The position numbers and the translations under genes are program-made. The notes under the pieces were generated by a model. It made no database searches. It was not told the origin of the DNA and was given only the letters and a program-made list of their open reading frames with translations. Shown piece after piece: positions 55,071 to 64,000 of a stretch of 64,000 nt of DNA (the stretch's first letter is position 1; each line of letters opens with the position of its first letter). This stretch comes from Aeromicrobium sp. PE09-221. Its GTDB lineage: Bacteria; Actinomycetota; Actinomycetes; Propionibacteriales; Nocardioidaceae. The stretch is from the NCBI RefSeq assembly GCF_002174305.1, contig NZ_MIJB01000008.1, positions 1 through 64,000 on the forward strand, in the 5' to 3' direction.

Positions 55071-57026
55071 TCAGACCCAGTCGACGTCGGCGACGGTCGC
55101 GCCACCGCTCAGTCGGGCGTAGCCCGGTCCGCGGTCGAAGAAGGGCTCCTCGCCGCGCGCCGCACGACGATTCTCCCGCTCCGCCTTGGTGGCCTCGGCG
55201 TCGACCGCGAGGTCATCGCTCTCCACCGCGCCGGTCAGCACGACGCCGTAGTCCTCGAACGCCGAACGCTCCGAGACCTTGTCCCAGCGGACATCGCGAG
55301 CCACCAGTTCCGGGTCGCGATCCAGAGGATCTCCCCAGCCGCCGCCACCGGTGGTCTGGATGCAGATCGTCTCACCGGCCTTGATGGGCTCGGCATCCGC
55401 GAGCGCGTCGATCTCGCGCTCCTCCGGCGTGCCCGGGTTGACGACGACACGGAACGGCGCGCCGGCCTTGCCGCCCTTGACGCCCCAGCAGGCGAGGATC
55501 GAGCGGTCGGCGATCGACATGAAGTTGGCGTCCTTGAGCATCCGGATGCGCTTCTCGTAGCCGAGACCGCCGCGGAACTCGCCCGCACCGCCCGAGTCCT
55601 TGGCCAGGCCGAGGCTCTCCACGATGAACGGGAAACGCGACTCGGTGAACTCGGTCGGGAGGTTCCGCGAGTCCGGCACGACGTGGATCGTGTCCTCGCC
55701 ATCGGCGTAGTAACGGCCTCCCGCGCCGCCGCCGAGCACCTCGCGCATGAGGTACGAGCGGCCCTCCATGTCCTCGCCGTAGACCCCGGTGTACCGGATC
55801 GTCTCCTGGTCGGCGGGCATACGGCCGTCGACCGCCTTGGCGATGACACCGGCGAGCACGCCCAGCAGACGCAGGATGACGAAGGTGCGGGCATTCGTGG
55901 GAGCCGGAAACTCCGGTGTCAGCAGCGTGCCCTTGGGCGGGAACCGCATCTCGATGAGCGGCACGATGCCCTCGTTGACGTCCAGCTCGGCCATGCGCTC
56001 GGGCGTGTCCGCCAGGTTGCGCAGGATCGGCGCGAGCCACTTCTTGAGGAAGACGCCGTCGGAGTAGTCGCCACAGTGGTTGATCGGCCCCTTGGCCTGC
56101 GGCGACGTGCCGGCGAAGTCGAGGATCAGTCGCTCGCCCTCGGGATCGTCGGCTGGCGTGCGGGTGAGGGTGATCCGCTGCGTGTGCAGCTTCGGCTCCT
56201 CGACGCCGTCGTGCTCGGCGTAGTCCTCCCAGACCCAGGTGCCCACGGGGATCTTCGACAGGATCTCACGGCGGTAGGTGCGCGTGGAGTTGTCGATGAT
56301 CGCATCGAAGGCGGCCTCGACCGAGTCACGGCCGTAGCGGTCGAAGAGCTCGCCCAGGCGCTGGGCACCCATCAGGCAGGCGGAGCACTCGGCGTCCAGG
56401 TCGGCCGCGAGAGCCTCGGGGGTCCGCGAGTTGCGGGTCATGATGCGCAGCGCCGAGCGCACCGGCACGCCGGCATCCCAGAGCTTGATCGGCGGGACCG
56501 CCAGGCCCTCCTCGTACACCGAGGTGGCATTGCTGGGCATCGAGCCCGGCACGGCACCGCCGATGTCGTCGTGGTGGCCGAATGCCTGCACGAAGGCGAC
56601 GACCTCGGGCTTGCCGGTCTCGGGGTTGGCGTGGAAGACCGGGACGGTGACGCAGAGGTCCGGGAGGTGGCCGATGCCCCCCTCGGACTCGTAGACGTCG
56701 TTGTGGAAGAAGACGTCCCCGGGCACCATCTCCTCGAGCGGGAAGTCCCGCGCGACGGGGTGCACGAGGGCGCTGTACGAGCGGCCGGTCAGCTTGCGCA
56801 TCTTGCGGTCGTGGATGCCCGCGCGGAAGTCGTGCGCGTCGCGGATCATCGGCGAGCGGGAGGTGCGGCCGATGGCGGTCTCGACCTCCATCTCGACCGA
56901 GGCGAGGCTGCCCTGGACGATCTCGACGAGCACCGGGTCGGCGCTCGCGCCGGCATCGGCGGTCAGCGACTCGAAGGGGAACTGCGTCGGCGCGCGGCGC
57001 GAGGTGGTCTCTGGGGTCGTCGTCAC
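55071..57026 (-). CDS. hyuB: hydantoinase B/oxoprolinase-type subunit
   Basis: A 651-residue HyuB-family protein. Conserved stretches include DPVLVEIVQGSLASVEMEVE, HPVARDFPLEEM, GDVFFHNDVYES, GGIGHLPDLCV and the C-terminal GETICIQTTGGGGWGDP. With HyuA it forms an ATP-dependent cyclic-amide hydrolase (N-methylhydantoinase, 5-oxoprolinase) or a related carboxylase. It overlaps hyuA by ATGA. Substrate unknown; its nitrogen-ring theme fits the rest of the window but it is not next to the pyrimidine genes. Confidence 0.9.
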   Translation of the reverse strand: MTTTPETTSRRAPTQFPFESLTADAGASADPVLVEIVQGSLASVEMEVETAIGRTSRSPMIRDAHDFRAGIHDRKMRKLTGRSYSALVHPVARDFPLEEMVPGDVFFHNDVYESEGGIGHLPDLCVTVPVFHANPETGKPEVVAFVQAFGHHDDIGGAVPGSMPSNATSVYEEGLAVPPIKLWDAGVPVRSALRIMTRNSRTPEALAADLDAECSACLMGAQRLGELFDRYGRDSVEAAFDAIIDNSTRTYRREILSKIPVGTWVWEDYAEHDGVEEPKLHTQRITLTRTPADDPEGERLILDFAGTSPQAKGPINHCGDYSDGVFLKKWLAPILRNLADTPERMAELDVNEGIVPLIEMRFPPKGTLLTPEFPAPTNARTFVILRLLGVLAGVIAKAVDGRMPADQETIRYTGVYGEDMEGRSYLMREVLGGGAGGRYYADGEDTIHVVPDSRNLPTEFTESRFPFIVESLGLAKDSGGAGEFRGGLGYEKRIRMLKDANFMSIADRSILACWGVKGGKAGAPFRVVVNPGTPEEREIDALADAEPIKAGETICIQTTGGGGWGDPLDRDPELVARDVRWDKVSERSAFEDYGVVLTGAVESDDLAVDAEATKAERENRRAARGEEPFFDRGPGYARLSGGATVADVDWV

Positions 57027-59107
57027 GAGTCGGCTCCTTCACGAGTCACGATGATGTTGCGGTAGGCGTCGATGCGAGCGGTGAAGCCCGGGTGCAGGGG
57101 CACCGTGGAGCCGAACTCCTCGATGATGGCCGGACCGACGAGCTCGGTGCCCGGGGTCAGATCGGGGCGCCAGTAGACAGGAGTGTCCACCGAGCCGGCC
57201 TCGGGATCGAAGCACACCGGGCGGCGCGAGGCCTCGGCGATAGCCGGGTTCTCGACGACCTCCTCGGCACGGACCTGCGGACGCTCGATCGGGCCGATGC
57301 CCGAGACGCGCAGGTTGACCCACTCGACCTGCTGCTCGTCGTTGCCCCGGAAGTCGTAACCGTAGAGCGCGCGGTGCTCGTCATGGAAGCGCTCCGCGAC
57401 GGCCGCCGCGGCCGCCGCATCGAAGGGACCGTCGTCGACCGCGACGCGGACCTCGAATGCCTGGCCGAAGTAGCGCAGGTCAGCCGTGCGCTGGAACTGA
57501 TGGGTCTCGACGGGGAAGCCTTCACCGCTGAGCGCCTCGGCGGCCTGTTCGGTGAGCTTCTCGTAGAGACGGCCGGTGCCCTCGATGTCGAGCTTGTCGT
57601 GCAGGCTGACCTGCGTCTGGACGTAGTCGTTCTTGACGTCCACGGTCAGCAGGCCGAAGGCCGAGAGGTTGCCGGGATTGAGCGGCACCAGCGTCGTCTT
57701 GATGTCCAGGATGTCCATCAGGCGGCACAGCAGCAGCGAGCCGGAGCCGCCGAAGGTGGTCAGTGTGAAGTCGCGGACGTCGAGGCCGCGCTTGACGGTC
57801 ACCTGGCGGAGCGCATTGGCCTGGTTCCAGGCGGAGATCTCCAGGATGCCGGTGGCGCACTCCTCGACGGACATGCCGAGCTCGCCGGCGAGCTCCTCGA
57901 GGGCCTTGCGGGCTCCGTCGGCGTCGAGACCGATCTCACCGCCGAGCAGGTGCGCGGGGATGCGTCCCAGTACGACGTGGGCGTCGGTGATGGTGACGTC
58001 CTGGCCGCCGCGGGCGTAACAGACCGGGCCCGGATCGGCGCCGGCCGAGTGTGGGCCGACCTTGAGGGTGCCCTCATTGGACAGCCAGGCGATCGAGCCG
58101 CCGCCGGCACCGACGGTCACGACGTCGATCATCGGGATCTTGCTCGGGAAGGCGCCGACCGAGCCCTCGGTGGTGAGGGTGGGCTCGCCGTCGATGACCA
58201 CCGAGACATCGGTGGAGGTGCCGCCGCCGTCACAGGTGAGGATGCGGTCGAAGCCGGCGATCTTGCCGACCATCGCGGCGCCGAGAGCGCCGGCCGCGGG
58301 ACCGGACAGCACCGTGGTGATGGGCTGGTGCACGACCTCGCCGGCGCTGAGCACGCCGCCATTGGACTTCATGACGTAGAACGGGATGTTCTCGCCGATC
58401 TCCTCGAGGCGACGCACGATGTTGTTGATATAGCGGGAGAGCTTGGGCTTGACGGCCGCGTCGACGAGGGTCGTCATCGAGCGCTCGTACTCGCGGTACT
58501 CGCGCAGCACCTCCGAGGAGACCGAGACGACGGCCTCGGGGTGCTCCTCGGCGATGATCTCGAGCAGTCGCTGCTCATGCGCGGGATTCGCGTAGGCGTG
58601 CAGGAGGCAGACGCCGAGGGTGTCGATGCCCTGGTCGCGGAACCAGCGCGCCACGCGACGGGCGCCGTCCTCGTCGAGCGGGCGGATCTCATTGCCCTCG
58701 AAGTCCAGACGTCCCTCGACGCCCTTGACGTACTCACGCGAGACGATGCGGTCCGGCTTGACCCAGAAGTAGGAGTTGCCGTAGCCATCCGGCACCGACT
58801 GGCGGGCGATCTCCAGGACCGACTCGTAGCCGGCATTGGTGATGAAGCCGAGCTGCTCGACCTTGCCCTCCAGGAGCTGGTTCGTGGCGACGGTGGTGCC
58901 GTGGCTGATCGCGCTGAGCGCGGTGCCCTGCTCGCCCATCAGGTCGAGCACCTTGGAGACGCCGGCGAGGAATCCCTCGGCGGGGTCGCTGGGCGTCGAC
59001 GGTGTCTTCGTCGTGACCATCGTCCCGGTCGACTCGTCGAAGGCGACGACGTCGGTGAACGTGCCTCCGGTGTCGATACCGATCCGGATGTGGCTGTCTG
59101 TGGGCAC
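57023..59107 (-). CDS. hyuA: hydantoinase A/oxoprolinase-type subunit
   Basis: A 694-residue HyuA-family ATPase subunit. GIDTGGTFTDVVAFDEST binds phosphate at the N-terminus; SHGTTVATNQLLEGK, ILTCDGGGTSTDVSVV and GAGGGSIAWL follow. The GTG at 59107 is chosen because AGGAGG lies 7 bases upstream and homology begins there. It is the first gene of a hyuA-hyuB operon facing away from the MFS gene. Confidence 0.92.
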   Translation of the reverse strand: MPTDSHIRIGIDTGGTFTDVVAFDESTGTMVTTKTPSTPSDPAEGFLAGVSKVLDLMGEQGTALSAISHGTTVATNQLLEGKVEQLGFITNAGYESVLEIARQSVPDGYGNSYFWVKPDRIVSREYVKGVEGRLDFEGNEIRPLDEDGARRVARWFRDQGIDTLGVCLLHAYANPAHEQRLLEIIAEEHPEAVVSVSSEVLREYREYERSMTTLVDAAVKPKLSRYINNIVRRLEEIGENIPFYVMKSNGGVLSAGEVVHQPITTVLSGPAAGALGAAMVGKIAGFDRILTCDGGGTSTDVSVVIDGEPTLTTEGSVGAFPSKIPMIDVVTVGAGGGSIAWLSNEGTLKVGPHSAGADPGPVCYARGGQDVTITDAHVVLGRIPAHLLGGEIGLDADGARKALEELAGELGMSVEECATGILEISAWNQANALRQVTVKRGLDVRDFTLTTFGGSGSLLLCRLMDILDIKTTLVPLNPGNLSAFGLLTVDVKNDYVQTQVSLHDKLDIEGTGRLYEKLTEQAAEALSGEGFPVETHQFQRTADLRYFGQAFEVRVAVDDGPFDAAAAAAVAERFHDEHRALYGYDFRGNDEQQVEWVNLRVSGIGPIERPQVRAEEVVENPAIAEASRRPVCFDPEAGSVDTPVYWRPDLTPGTELVGPAIIEEFGSTVPLHPGFTARIDAYRNIIVTREGADS

Positions 59108-59325
59108 CTGCGGACCTCCTGTTGTCGTTGCCGTCACATTCCATCGCGTTCGGGGTTGCCGATGCCATGTCAAGCCATGACGAGGAAAGGCCCGTTCCTT
59201 GTCATAGTTTGCTGACGCCCATGTCTGCTCATCCAGATTACCGCCGCCCTCTCAGCCGCGACTCGGTTGAGGACGGGAGGGGGCCTTCGAGCTGTCCAGT
59301 TGCCCCGTGCGAGATACTGCGGGCG

Positions 59326-60513
59326 ATGAACCGCCGGTTCCCGTGGTCGCTGTTACTCGCCAGCCTCGCCCTCAACGCGATGTACGCCGCCGTGGCAGGT
59401 GTTCTCGTCCCCGCTCAGATCGCTGTCGCCTCCCCCGGGAACAAGGAGATCCACCTGGCCGTCGTCATGGCGGCGTCCTCCCTGCTGACGATGGTGATCC
59501 ATCCGTGGGCGGGAGCGCTCTCGGACCGCACACAGTCGCGGTGGGGACCGCGGGCACCGTGGATCCTGGCGGGGGCGATCGGCTCGGCCGCAGCACTGCT
59601 CGCGCTCGGACAGGCGCAGTCGGTGCTGATGATCGCCCTCGGCTGGTTGATCGTGCAGCCGTTGCTCAATGTCGTGGAAGCACCCCTCGACGCTGTGATG
59701 GCCGACCGGGTGCCGGAGCCGCATCGACCACGCGTGTCGGCCTTCTACGGCGGCGGCGCCGCCCTTGGACTCGCCATCGGCGCCGGCGCTGCCGGCATGG
59801 CCGTCGCCCAGATCGGCGCCGCTTATACCACACTGGGGATCGTCCTGGTCGTGGTGATGACCGGCTTCGTCGTGATGAATCCTGAGCACCGCACCCCGGC
59901 ACCGCGCACGACCCGCGCACCCCGGCTGGCCTGGGCCGACCGCGACTTCCGGTTGGTGTTCGCCGGACGCTTCCTCCTCGTCCTCGGACATCAGCTCGTC
60001 ATGGGGTACCTGCTGTACATCGTCATGGACCGGACCGATCGGGATGCCGAGGAGGCAGGCCGACTCGTGACTCTCCTCGTCGGGGCGCACATCGCCGCCG
60101 TGGTCGCCGGAGCGGTGATCGCCGGACGCCGCGTCCGCCAGCACCGCGTCAGGTGGGTTCTCGGGGCAACCGCTGTCATCGCGACCGGACTCGTCTGCGC
60201 GCTCGTATGGCCCGGCCTCGGGGGTCTCGTCCTCTATGCGGTCGTGGCCGGAGCGGGGCGTGGCCTCTACCTGACGGCGGACCTCGCCTTGATGTTGGAC
60301 GTGCTGCCCTCCAGCGGAGATCACGGACGCGACCTCGGTGTCCTCGGCCTGGCATCGATCGTGCCGCAGACACTGGCGCCGGCGATCGCCGGACTCACCC
60401 TCGTCCTGACGGGGAACGCCTACGGGATGCTCTTCGTGCTGGCGATCACCGGGGTCGCGCTCTCCACCCTCTGCATCTCGCGTGTTTCGGTTCAGGCGTC
60501 GAGTACGCCGTGA
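59326..60513 (+). CDS. MFS transporter
   Basis: A 395-residue major facilitator protein with about 12 helices. The loop between helices 2 and 3 reads GALSDRTQSRWGPRAPWILAG, a pattern seen in the sugar (GPH/SLC45-like) and related MFS families. The start at 59326 is chosen by homology; upstream codons are poor. Substrate unknown. Its last 22 bp overlap the 3' end of the convergent LuxR-type gene. Confidence 0.85.
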   Translation: MNRRFPWSLLLASLALNAMYAAVAGVLVPAQIAVASPGNKEIHLAVVMAASSLLTMVIHPWAGALSDRTQSRWGPRAPWILAGAIGSAAALLALGQAQSVLMIALGWLIVQPLLNVVEAPLDAVMADRVPEPHRPRVSAFYGGGAALGLAIGAGAAGMAVAQIGAAYTTLGIVLVVVMTGFVVMNPEHRTPAPRTTRAPRLAWADRDFRLVFAGRFLLVLGHQLVMGYLLYIVMDRTDRDAEEAGRLVTLLVGAHIAAVVAGAVIAGRRVRQHRVRWVLGATAVIATGLVCALVWPGLGGLVLYAVVAGAGRGLYLTADLALMLDVLPSSGDHGRDLGVLGLASIVPQTLAPAIAGLTLVLTGNAYGMLFVLAITGVALSTLCISRVSVQASSTP

Positions 60514-62762
60514 GCGATCGCCGCGGCGACGGCCTCCTCCCGAGACGTGGCTCCGAGCTTGCGATAGAGCGACCGACGCTGTGACTTGACCGTGTTGACC
60601 GAGACCTGCAGTTGCGCCGCGATGGTGTGCGCACTGGGTGTCGCGATGAGTTCTCGCAGCACCACCTTCTCGCGGGCGGTCAACGGCAACGGACTGACAC
60701 GGTCCCTTTGCAGCACGACGGGAACGTCCGACAGACCACTCGCGCCGAGGAGGTCCCGATCCTGTCTGGGCACGAAGAGCAACGGCGAGCGCACTCCGAA
60801 GGAGTCCACCAGCGCGCGGGCGCGTCGCCCTGCGGCGAGGGCCGCGTCCTCACGCCCGAGGCGGCGAGCCAGCATCATCTCGAGGGTGGCTCGCGTCAAC
60901 CGATCGATCGGGGTGTGCACCTCGCAGCGGGCCACGAGACGCGCGGCCCGCTCGTAGTCTCCCGTCAGCAACGCGACGCGAGCCGCCGCCAGCACCACAT
61001 CGGACCGGTCGCGGGCGGTGGGACGCAGGGACGAGGCCGCCATGAGATCGCCGGTCGCCAGCGCCAGGAGGTTATCCGTCACATCGAGCCGGCGCTGGGT
61101 CGCTGCGGTCGCTCCCCGGCGAGCGCTCCGCCGCGCCCTCATCTCCCGGAATCGCTCGAGGCCTGCTTCGGCATCGCCGGTCCCGATGTCCACGAGGGCT
61201 CGTACGTGGATGAGCAACGACCAATGCTCGATGGTCTCGGCATGGGGCCACACTGCATGGATCCGTTCGCGTGCCGAGACGAAGTCGAAACGCTCCACCG
61301 CCTCGATCGCCTGCGCGATTCGCAGCAGACTGCCCGCGTAACCGTCGATGAACTCAGGTGGCCAGGACCGCGACCCCGCCTCGGCCGTACGAGTCCCCGC
61401 GTCCGTCATCCGACCGTCCAGGGCACTGATGATCGCGCGACCGCCGATCACCTGGAGCTGGACACCGGCCCGGGCGTGGACGCTCCACGCGTGCTCGAAC
61501 TCCGTCGCCGCTTCATCCGCGGCTCCGCCATAGAGCAGGCTGATCGCGATATGGGTGTGCAGGTCGGGTTCCAGGGATCCCAGCCCCTCGCGATCCTCCA
61601 CCGGCAGTTCCGCCAGCATCCTGGCTGCTGCGCGTGCTGCCCGGAGACCACCGTCGGCGGTGCCGGTGATCCGCAGTCCGACGCTCTCGACCGTTCTCAT
61701 GAGTGCACGATCGGCCGGTGATCGTGAGCCGAGACGGGCCCCGGCAAGCGCGATGCCCACCATCTCGATGGCCTTCAGGCGGGTCCTCTCCCGGGCGTTG
61801 TAGGCCAACGCGAGTGCCATCGCCAGGGCCGGGTGATGCCGCAGCCTGAGGGCCGGGATCGGTTCGAGCAGCAACAGCAGCTCATATCCGTGGGCCGTCA
61901 GCAGGGGAAGCCCCGCCCTCTTGAGGGCCGCATCGGCGAGGTCGAGCCGATCGGCGTGCAGGGCCTCGACCAGCGCCGGGAAATTCGCCCCCTCGGCGAG
62001 CAATGTCTCGGCGGCTCTCCGATGCAGTTCCCGGCGACGCGCGGCCGGTATCGGGGCGCCCCGTTTCGTGGAGGCCCGATGTCGCGGCGTCAACGAGAAG
62101 AGCATCGGCCGTGTCCCTCGGATCCACCCGCCCCATCCGGCCCGTTCCATCTCGTCGATCACGTCCACGTCATGGCCCAGCGCGATGACGACCTGCTTGC
62201 TGAGATGATCGGGAAACGCGAGGTCGGCGAGCGCCGCGGGGAGCTGCGCCGTGGTGCCCGAGGACAGCGCCGCGGCCAATTGCCGGGGCGCCGTCGCGCC
62301 GCTCCGTGCCATCTCGATGACCGAAGCCGGATGGCCCCCGGTCAGCGCGAAGACCGTACGCGGATCGGCGGCCGAAGCGAGGGCCTGTAGGCAGAGTGCC
62401 ACCTCGTTCTTGTCGAAATAGGGCGACATGATCTCGGCGGACCATTCATCGGGCAGCACCGACACCGACCGTGCCGCCACTCTGATCCGCACACGCGGCA
62501 CCGACGCGGCGGCCGCCATCAGCAGCTTCCAGTCCTCGGCGCTCAGGTTGTCCGCCTCGTCCGCGAGGAGGACCGTCCCCGCCGGGGGATCGACCTGTCC
62601 GGGATCGAACCACCGCGCTTCCGTCCGATCGTGGGCCCAGGCGGCGAGGAGCGTCGTCTTGCCCGCTCCCTCGGGTCCCACGATCGCGACGACCGGCGCA
62701 GGCCCGGACAGCACCCGCGCGCGCTCGGCGCGCTCGAGGCACTGCAGGTCATGACGCCACAT
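60492..62762 (-). CDS. large STAND/LuxR-family regulator (LAL-like)
   Basis: A 756-residue regulator. The N-terminal P-loop GPEGAGKTT (29-37) and Walker B VLLADEADN mark a STAND ATPase; the middle is an alanine-rich helical repeat region; the C-terminal 63 residues (694-756) are a LuxR helix-turn-helix (LTAREKVVLRELIA, VSVNTVKSQRRSLYRKLGA). MalT-like proteins of this build are activated by a bound ligand plus ATP. No target is indicated; the convergent MFS gene and upstream surface-protein gene are the neighbours. Confidence 0.9.
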   Translation of the reverse strand: MWRHDLQCLERAERARVLSGPAPVVAIVGPEGAGKTTLLAAWAHDRTEARWFDPGQVDPPAGTVLLADEADNLSAEDWKLLMAAAASVPRVRIRVAARSVSVLPDEWSAEIMSPYFDKNEVALCLQALASAADPRTVFALTGGHPASVIEMARSGATAPRQLAAALSSGTTAQLPAALADLAFPDHLSKQVVIALGHDVDVIDEMERAGWGGWIRGTRPMLFSLTPRHRASTKRGAPIPAARRRELHRRAAETLLAEGANFPALVEALHADRLDLADAALKRAGLPLLTAHGYELLLLLEPIPALRLRHHPALAMALALAYNARERTRLKAIEMVGIALAGARLGSRSPADRALMRTVESVGLRITGTADGGLRAARAAARMLAELPVEDREGLGSLEPDLHTHIAISLLYGGAADEAATEFEHAWSVHARAGVQLQVIGGRAIISALDGRMTDAGTRTAEAGSRSWPPEFIDGYAGSLLRIAQAIEAVERFDFVSARERIHAVWPHAETIEHWSLLIHVRALVDIGTGDAEAGLERFREMRARRSARRGATAATQRRLDVTDNLLALATGDLMAASSLRPTARDRSDVVLAAARVALLTGDYERAARLVARCEVHTPIDRLTRATLEMMLARRLGREDAALAAGRRARALVDSFGVRSPLLFVPRQDRDLLGASGLSDVPVVLQRDRVSPLPLTAREKVVLRELIATPSAHTIAAQLQVSVNTVKSQRRSLYRKLGATSREEAVAAAIAHGVLDA

Positions 62763-62816
62763 GTGGCCAGATTAGAACGTTCCCGTCTGGCAGACCGTCG
62801 CCACCGTCCCACGCAG

Positions 62817-62856
62817 CGACCGCCGCGGTGGACGGATGGATCCACCGCGGCGGTCG
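62817..62856. terminator. perfect 16-bp hairpin upstream of the LuxR-type gene
   Basis: Arms CGACCGCCGCGGTGGA (62817-62832) and its exact complement (62841-62856) around an 8-nt loop. It lies between the surface-protein gene's end and the regulator's start, both on the minus strand. It may stop read-through into the regulator gene. Confidence 0.6.
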
Positions 62857-62889
62857 CCCCTCCCTCACATGCTCGGTTCATGTGAAGGG

Positions 62890-62931
62890 CCCACGGCGCG
62901 GACGCCTCGGGAGCTAAGCCCGCGCCGTGGG
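62890..62931 (-). terminator. hairpin after the surface-protein gene
   Basis: Arms CCCACGGCGCGG (62890-62901) and CCGCGCCGTGGG (62920-62931), 18-nt loop, 6 bp after the surface-protein stop. With 62817-62856 it makes two hairpins in tandem. Confidence 0.65.
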
Positions 62932-62937
62932 GGTCTT

Positions 62938-64000
62938 TCAGCGCCGACGCGCTCGCTGTGCGATCAACGCACCGCCTCCTGCCAGCGTGAGAACACCCGC
63001 CGCAACGAGCCAGATGAGCCCGTTGGAGGCGCCGGTCTCCGGCAGATCGCCGACCAGGACACGTGCATCGTCCTCGGCGTCGACCGCGTCGCCGTTCGGC
63101 GGTGTGCCGGTAGCCGTCGCATGGTTGTCGACGTGGCCACGCTCACGGTCCTCCGCGGTCGGCGAGTAGGTCGCCGTAGCGGTGGCCTTCTCACCCGGAG
63201 CCAACACACCCGGTTCACCCGGCCAGCTGTAGGTCAGCTTCGACAGACCTTCCAGGCGGTCGGTGATCGACACGTCCTTCAGCGTCACCGAACCAGTGTT
63301 GGTGACCGTGAAGGTGTAGACGATACGGTCACCGTCGATCTTGCCCGTCTTCACCAGGTCGATCGACGAAGACTGCGGCAGAGGCTGGTCGTGCTCGTCC
63401 TCGTTGTCGACCGGCGGGCCGCTGGGCGGCGTACCGGTCGCCGTGGCGAGGTTGTGCACATTGCCCGCATCGACGTCGGCCTGCGTCACCTGATACGTCG
63501 CCGTGGCCGTCACCGACTCGCCCGGAGCGAGGACCCCGGGTTCGCCGGGCCAGCTGTAAGTGATCTCGGAGAGACCCTCCAGCTCGTCCTCGATGACGAC
63601 ATCGTGCAACGTCACGTTGCCCGTATTGGTCGCCTCGAACTGGTAGGTGATCGTGTCACCCGCCACCGAGACCGCACCGCGGTCGAGTCCACCGGTCTTG
63701 ACGAGTTCGATCGCAGGCCCCTGAGTCACCGGGACAGTCGCATCGTCATCATCGGTCACGGTCTGATCCGTCGGCGTGATACCGGTCGTGGTCGCGGTGT
63801 TGTCCACCTTGCCCGCGTCGATATCGGCCTGCGTGAGCGTGTACGTCGCCGTTGCCGTCACCGACTCGCCGTAGTGCAGCACTCCCGGAGTCGTCGGCCA
63901 TTCGCCGAACTGGATATCGGACAGACCCTCGAGCTCGTCGACCAGCGTGACATCGGTCAGCGTGACATTGCCCGCATTGGTGATGGTGAACGTGTAGTCC
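62938..64000 (-). CDS. LPETG-anchored DUF11-type repeat surface protein (partial, 5' end outside window)
   Basis: The last 354 or so codons of a larger gene; the frame is open to the window end, so the start is missing. It contains about three repeats of roughly 110-125 residues ([54 protein letters not shown]) of the DUF11/DUF7507 beta-sandwich type. The C-terminus has LPETG (about 35 residues from the end), a hydrophobic helix and RARRR, a sortase signal, so the protein is covalently attached to the cell wall. The repeats probably form a stalk. Confidence 0.88.
   Translation of the reverse strand, partial: DYTFTITNAGNVTLTDVTLVDELEGLSDIQFGEWPTTPGVLHYGESVTATATYTLTQADIDAGKVDNTATTTGITPTDQTVTDDDDATVPVTQGPAIELVKTGGLDRGAVSVAGDTITYQFEATNTGNVTLHDVVIEDELEGLSEITYSWPGEPGVLAPGESVTATATYQVTQADVDAGNVHNLATATGTPPSGPPVDNEDEHDQPLPQSSSIDLVKTGKIDGDRIVYTFTVTNTGSVTLKDVSITDRLEGLSKLTYSWPGEPGVLAPGEKATATATYSPTAEDRERGHVDNHATATGTPPNGDAVDAEDDARVLVGDLPETGASNGLIWLVAAGVLTLAGGGALIAQRARRR

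Noticed and set aside
54186..57065. A very long open frame on the plus strand opposite NmrA and hyuB
   Set aside because: It is antisense to clear homologues, has His/Arg/Asp-rich low-complexity composition and crosses the 71-bp palindrome. It is a high-GC shadow.
57092..59215. A 707-codon plus-strand frame opposite hyuA
   Set aside because: Same reason: repetitive D/H/L/G composition, no start signal, antisense to a conserved gene.

Overview
The window is high-GC DNA with dense, overlapping gene order and GTG starts, typical of an actinobacterium. An mprA-mprB-pepD block (12169-15947) and an AccD3-type carboxyltransferase (33272-34708) point to the order Mycobacteriales (Dietzia, Gordonia, Williamsia and similar); the genus is not resolved. 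No rRNA, tRNA, CRISPR array or transposase was seen.

Layout. (1) 24-5185: a tandem leader-peptide element, two flavin oxidoreductases, an amino-acid/polyamine permease and a DeoR regulator. (2) 5198-11954, minus: a PotABCD-like ABC importer, an amidohydrolase, an ornithine-cyclodeaminase-like protein and a HutC-type GntR, with a double TGGT-N4-ACCA operator at the promoter. (3) 12169-17110: envelope-stress two-component system and HtrA protease, then an old yellow enzyme. (4) 17111-19574: a lower-GC island with a broken secreted-protein gene and a small membrane protein. (5) 19575-42062: a large catabolic block described below. (6) 42233-50946: a D-galactonate/KDGal module (dgoD, dgoA, PfkB kinase, IclR, GntR) divergent from a sugar ABC importer with matching palindromic operators. 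(7) 51031-59107, minus: GH88/105-like hydrolase, enoyl-CoA hydratase, CaiB/BaiF CoA-transferase, NmrA-like protein and hydantoinase-type hyuA/hyuB. (8) 59326-64000: an MFS transporter, a large STAND/LuxR regulator and the 3' part of an LPETG-anchored repeat protein cut by the window end.

The most interesting block is 19575-42062. It holds a UraA/RutG-type uracil permease, a three-subunit molybdenum hydroxylase with CoxG, CoxE, MoxR, MocA and XdhC maturation factors, a barbiturase/cyanuric-acid-hydrolase family enzyme, the three subunits of an AllFGH (FdrA/YlbE/YlbF) carbamoyltransferase, a carbamate kinase, an amidase-signature enzyme, a CoA-transferase and a PucR regulator. Read together they suggest oxidative uracil catabolism through barbiturate in which ureidomalonate is cleaved by phosphate rather than water: uracil -> barbiturate -> ureidomalonate -> malonamate + carbamoyl phosphate -> ATP + NH3 + CO2, with malonamate going to malonate and malonyl-CoA. 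Ureidomalonate is the one-carbon-longer homologue of oxalurate, the known AllFGH substrate. The gene families are seen in the sequence; the pathway is inference.

A second notable signal is an 83-bp element encoding a 28-codon peptide whose TGA overlaps the next ATG. It is present twice in tandem before the first oxidoreductase and once before allH.
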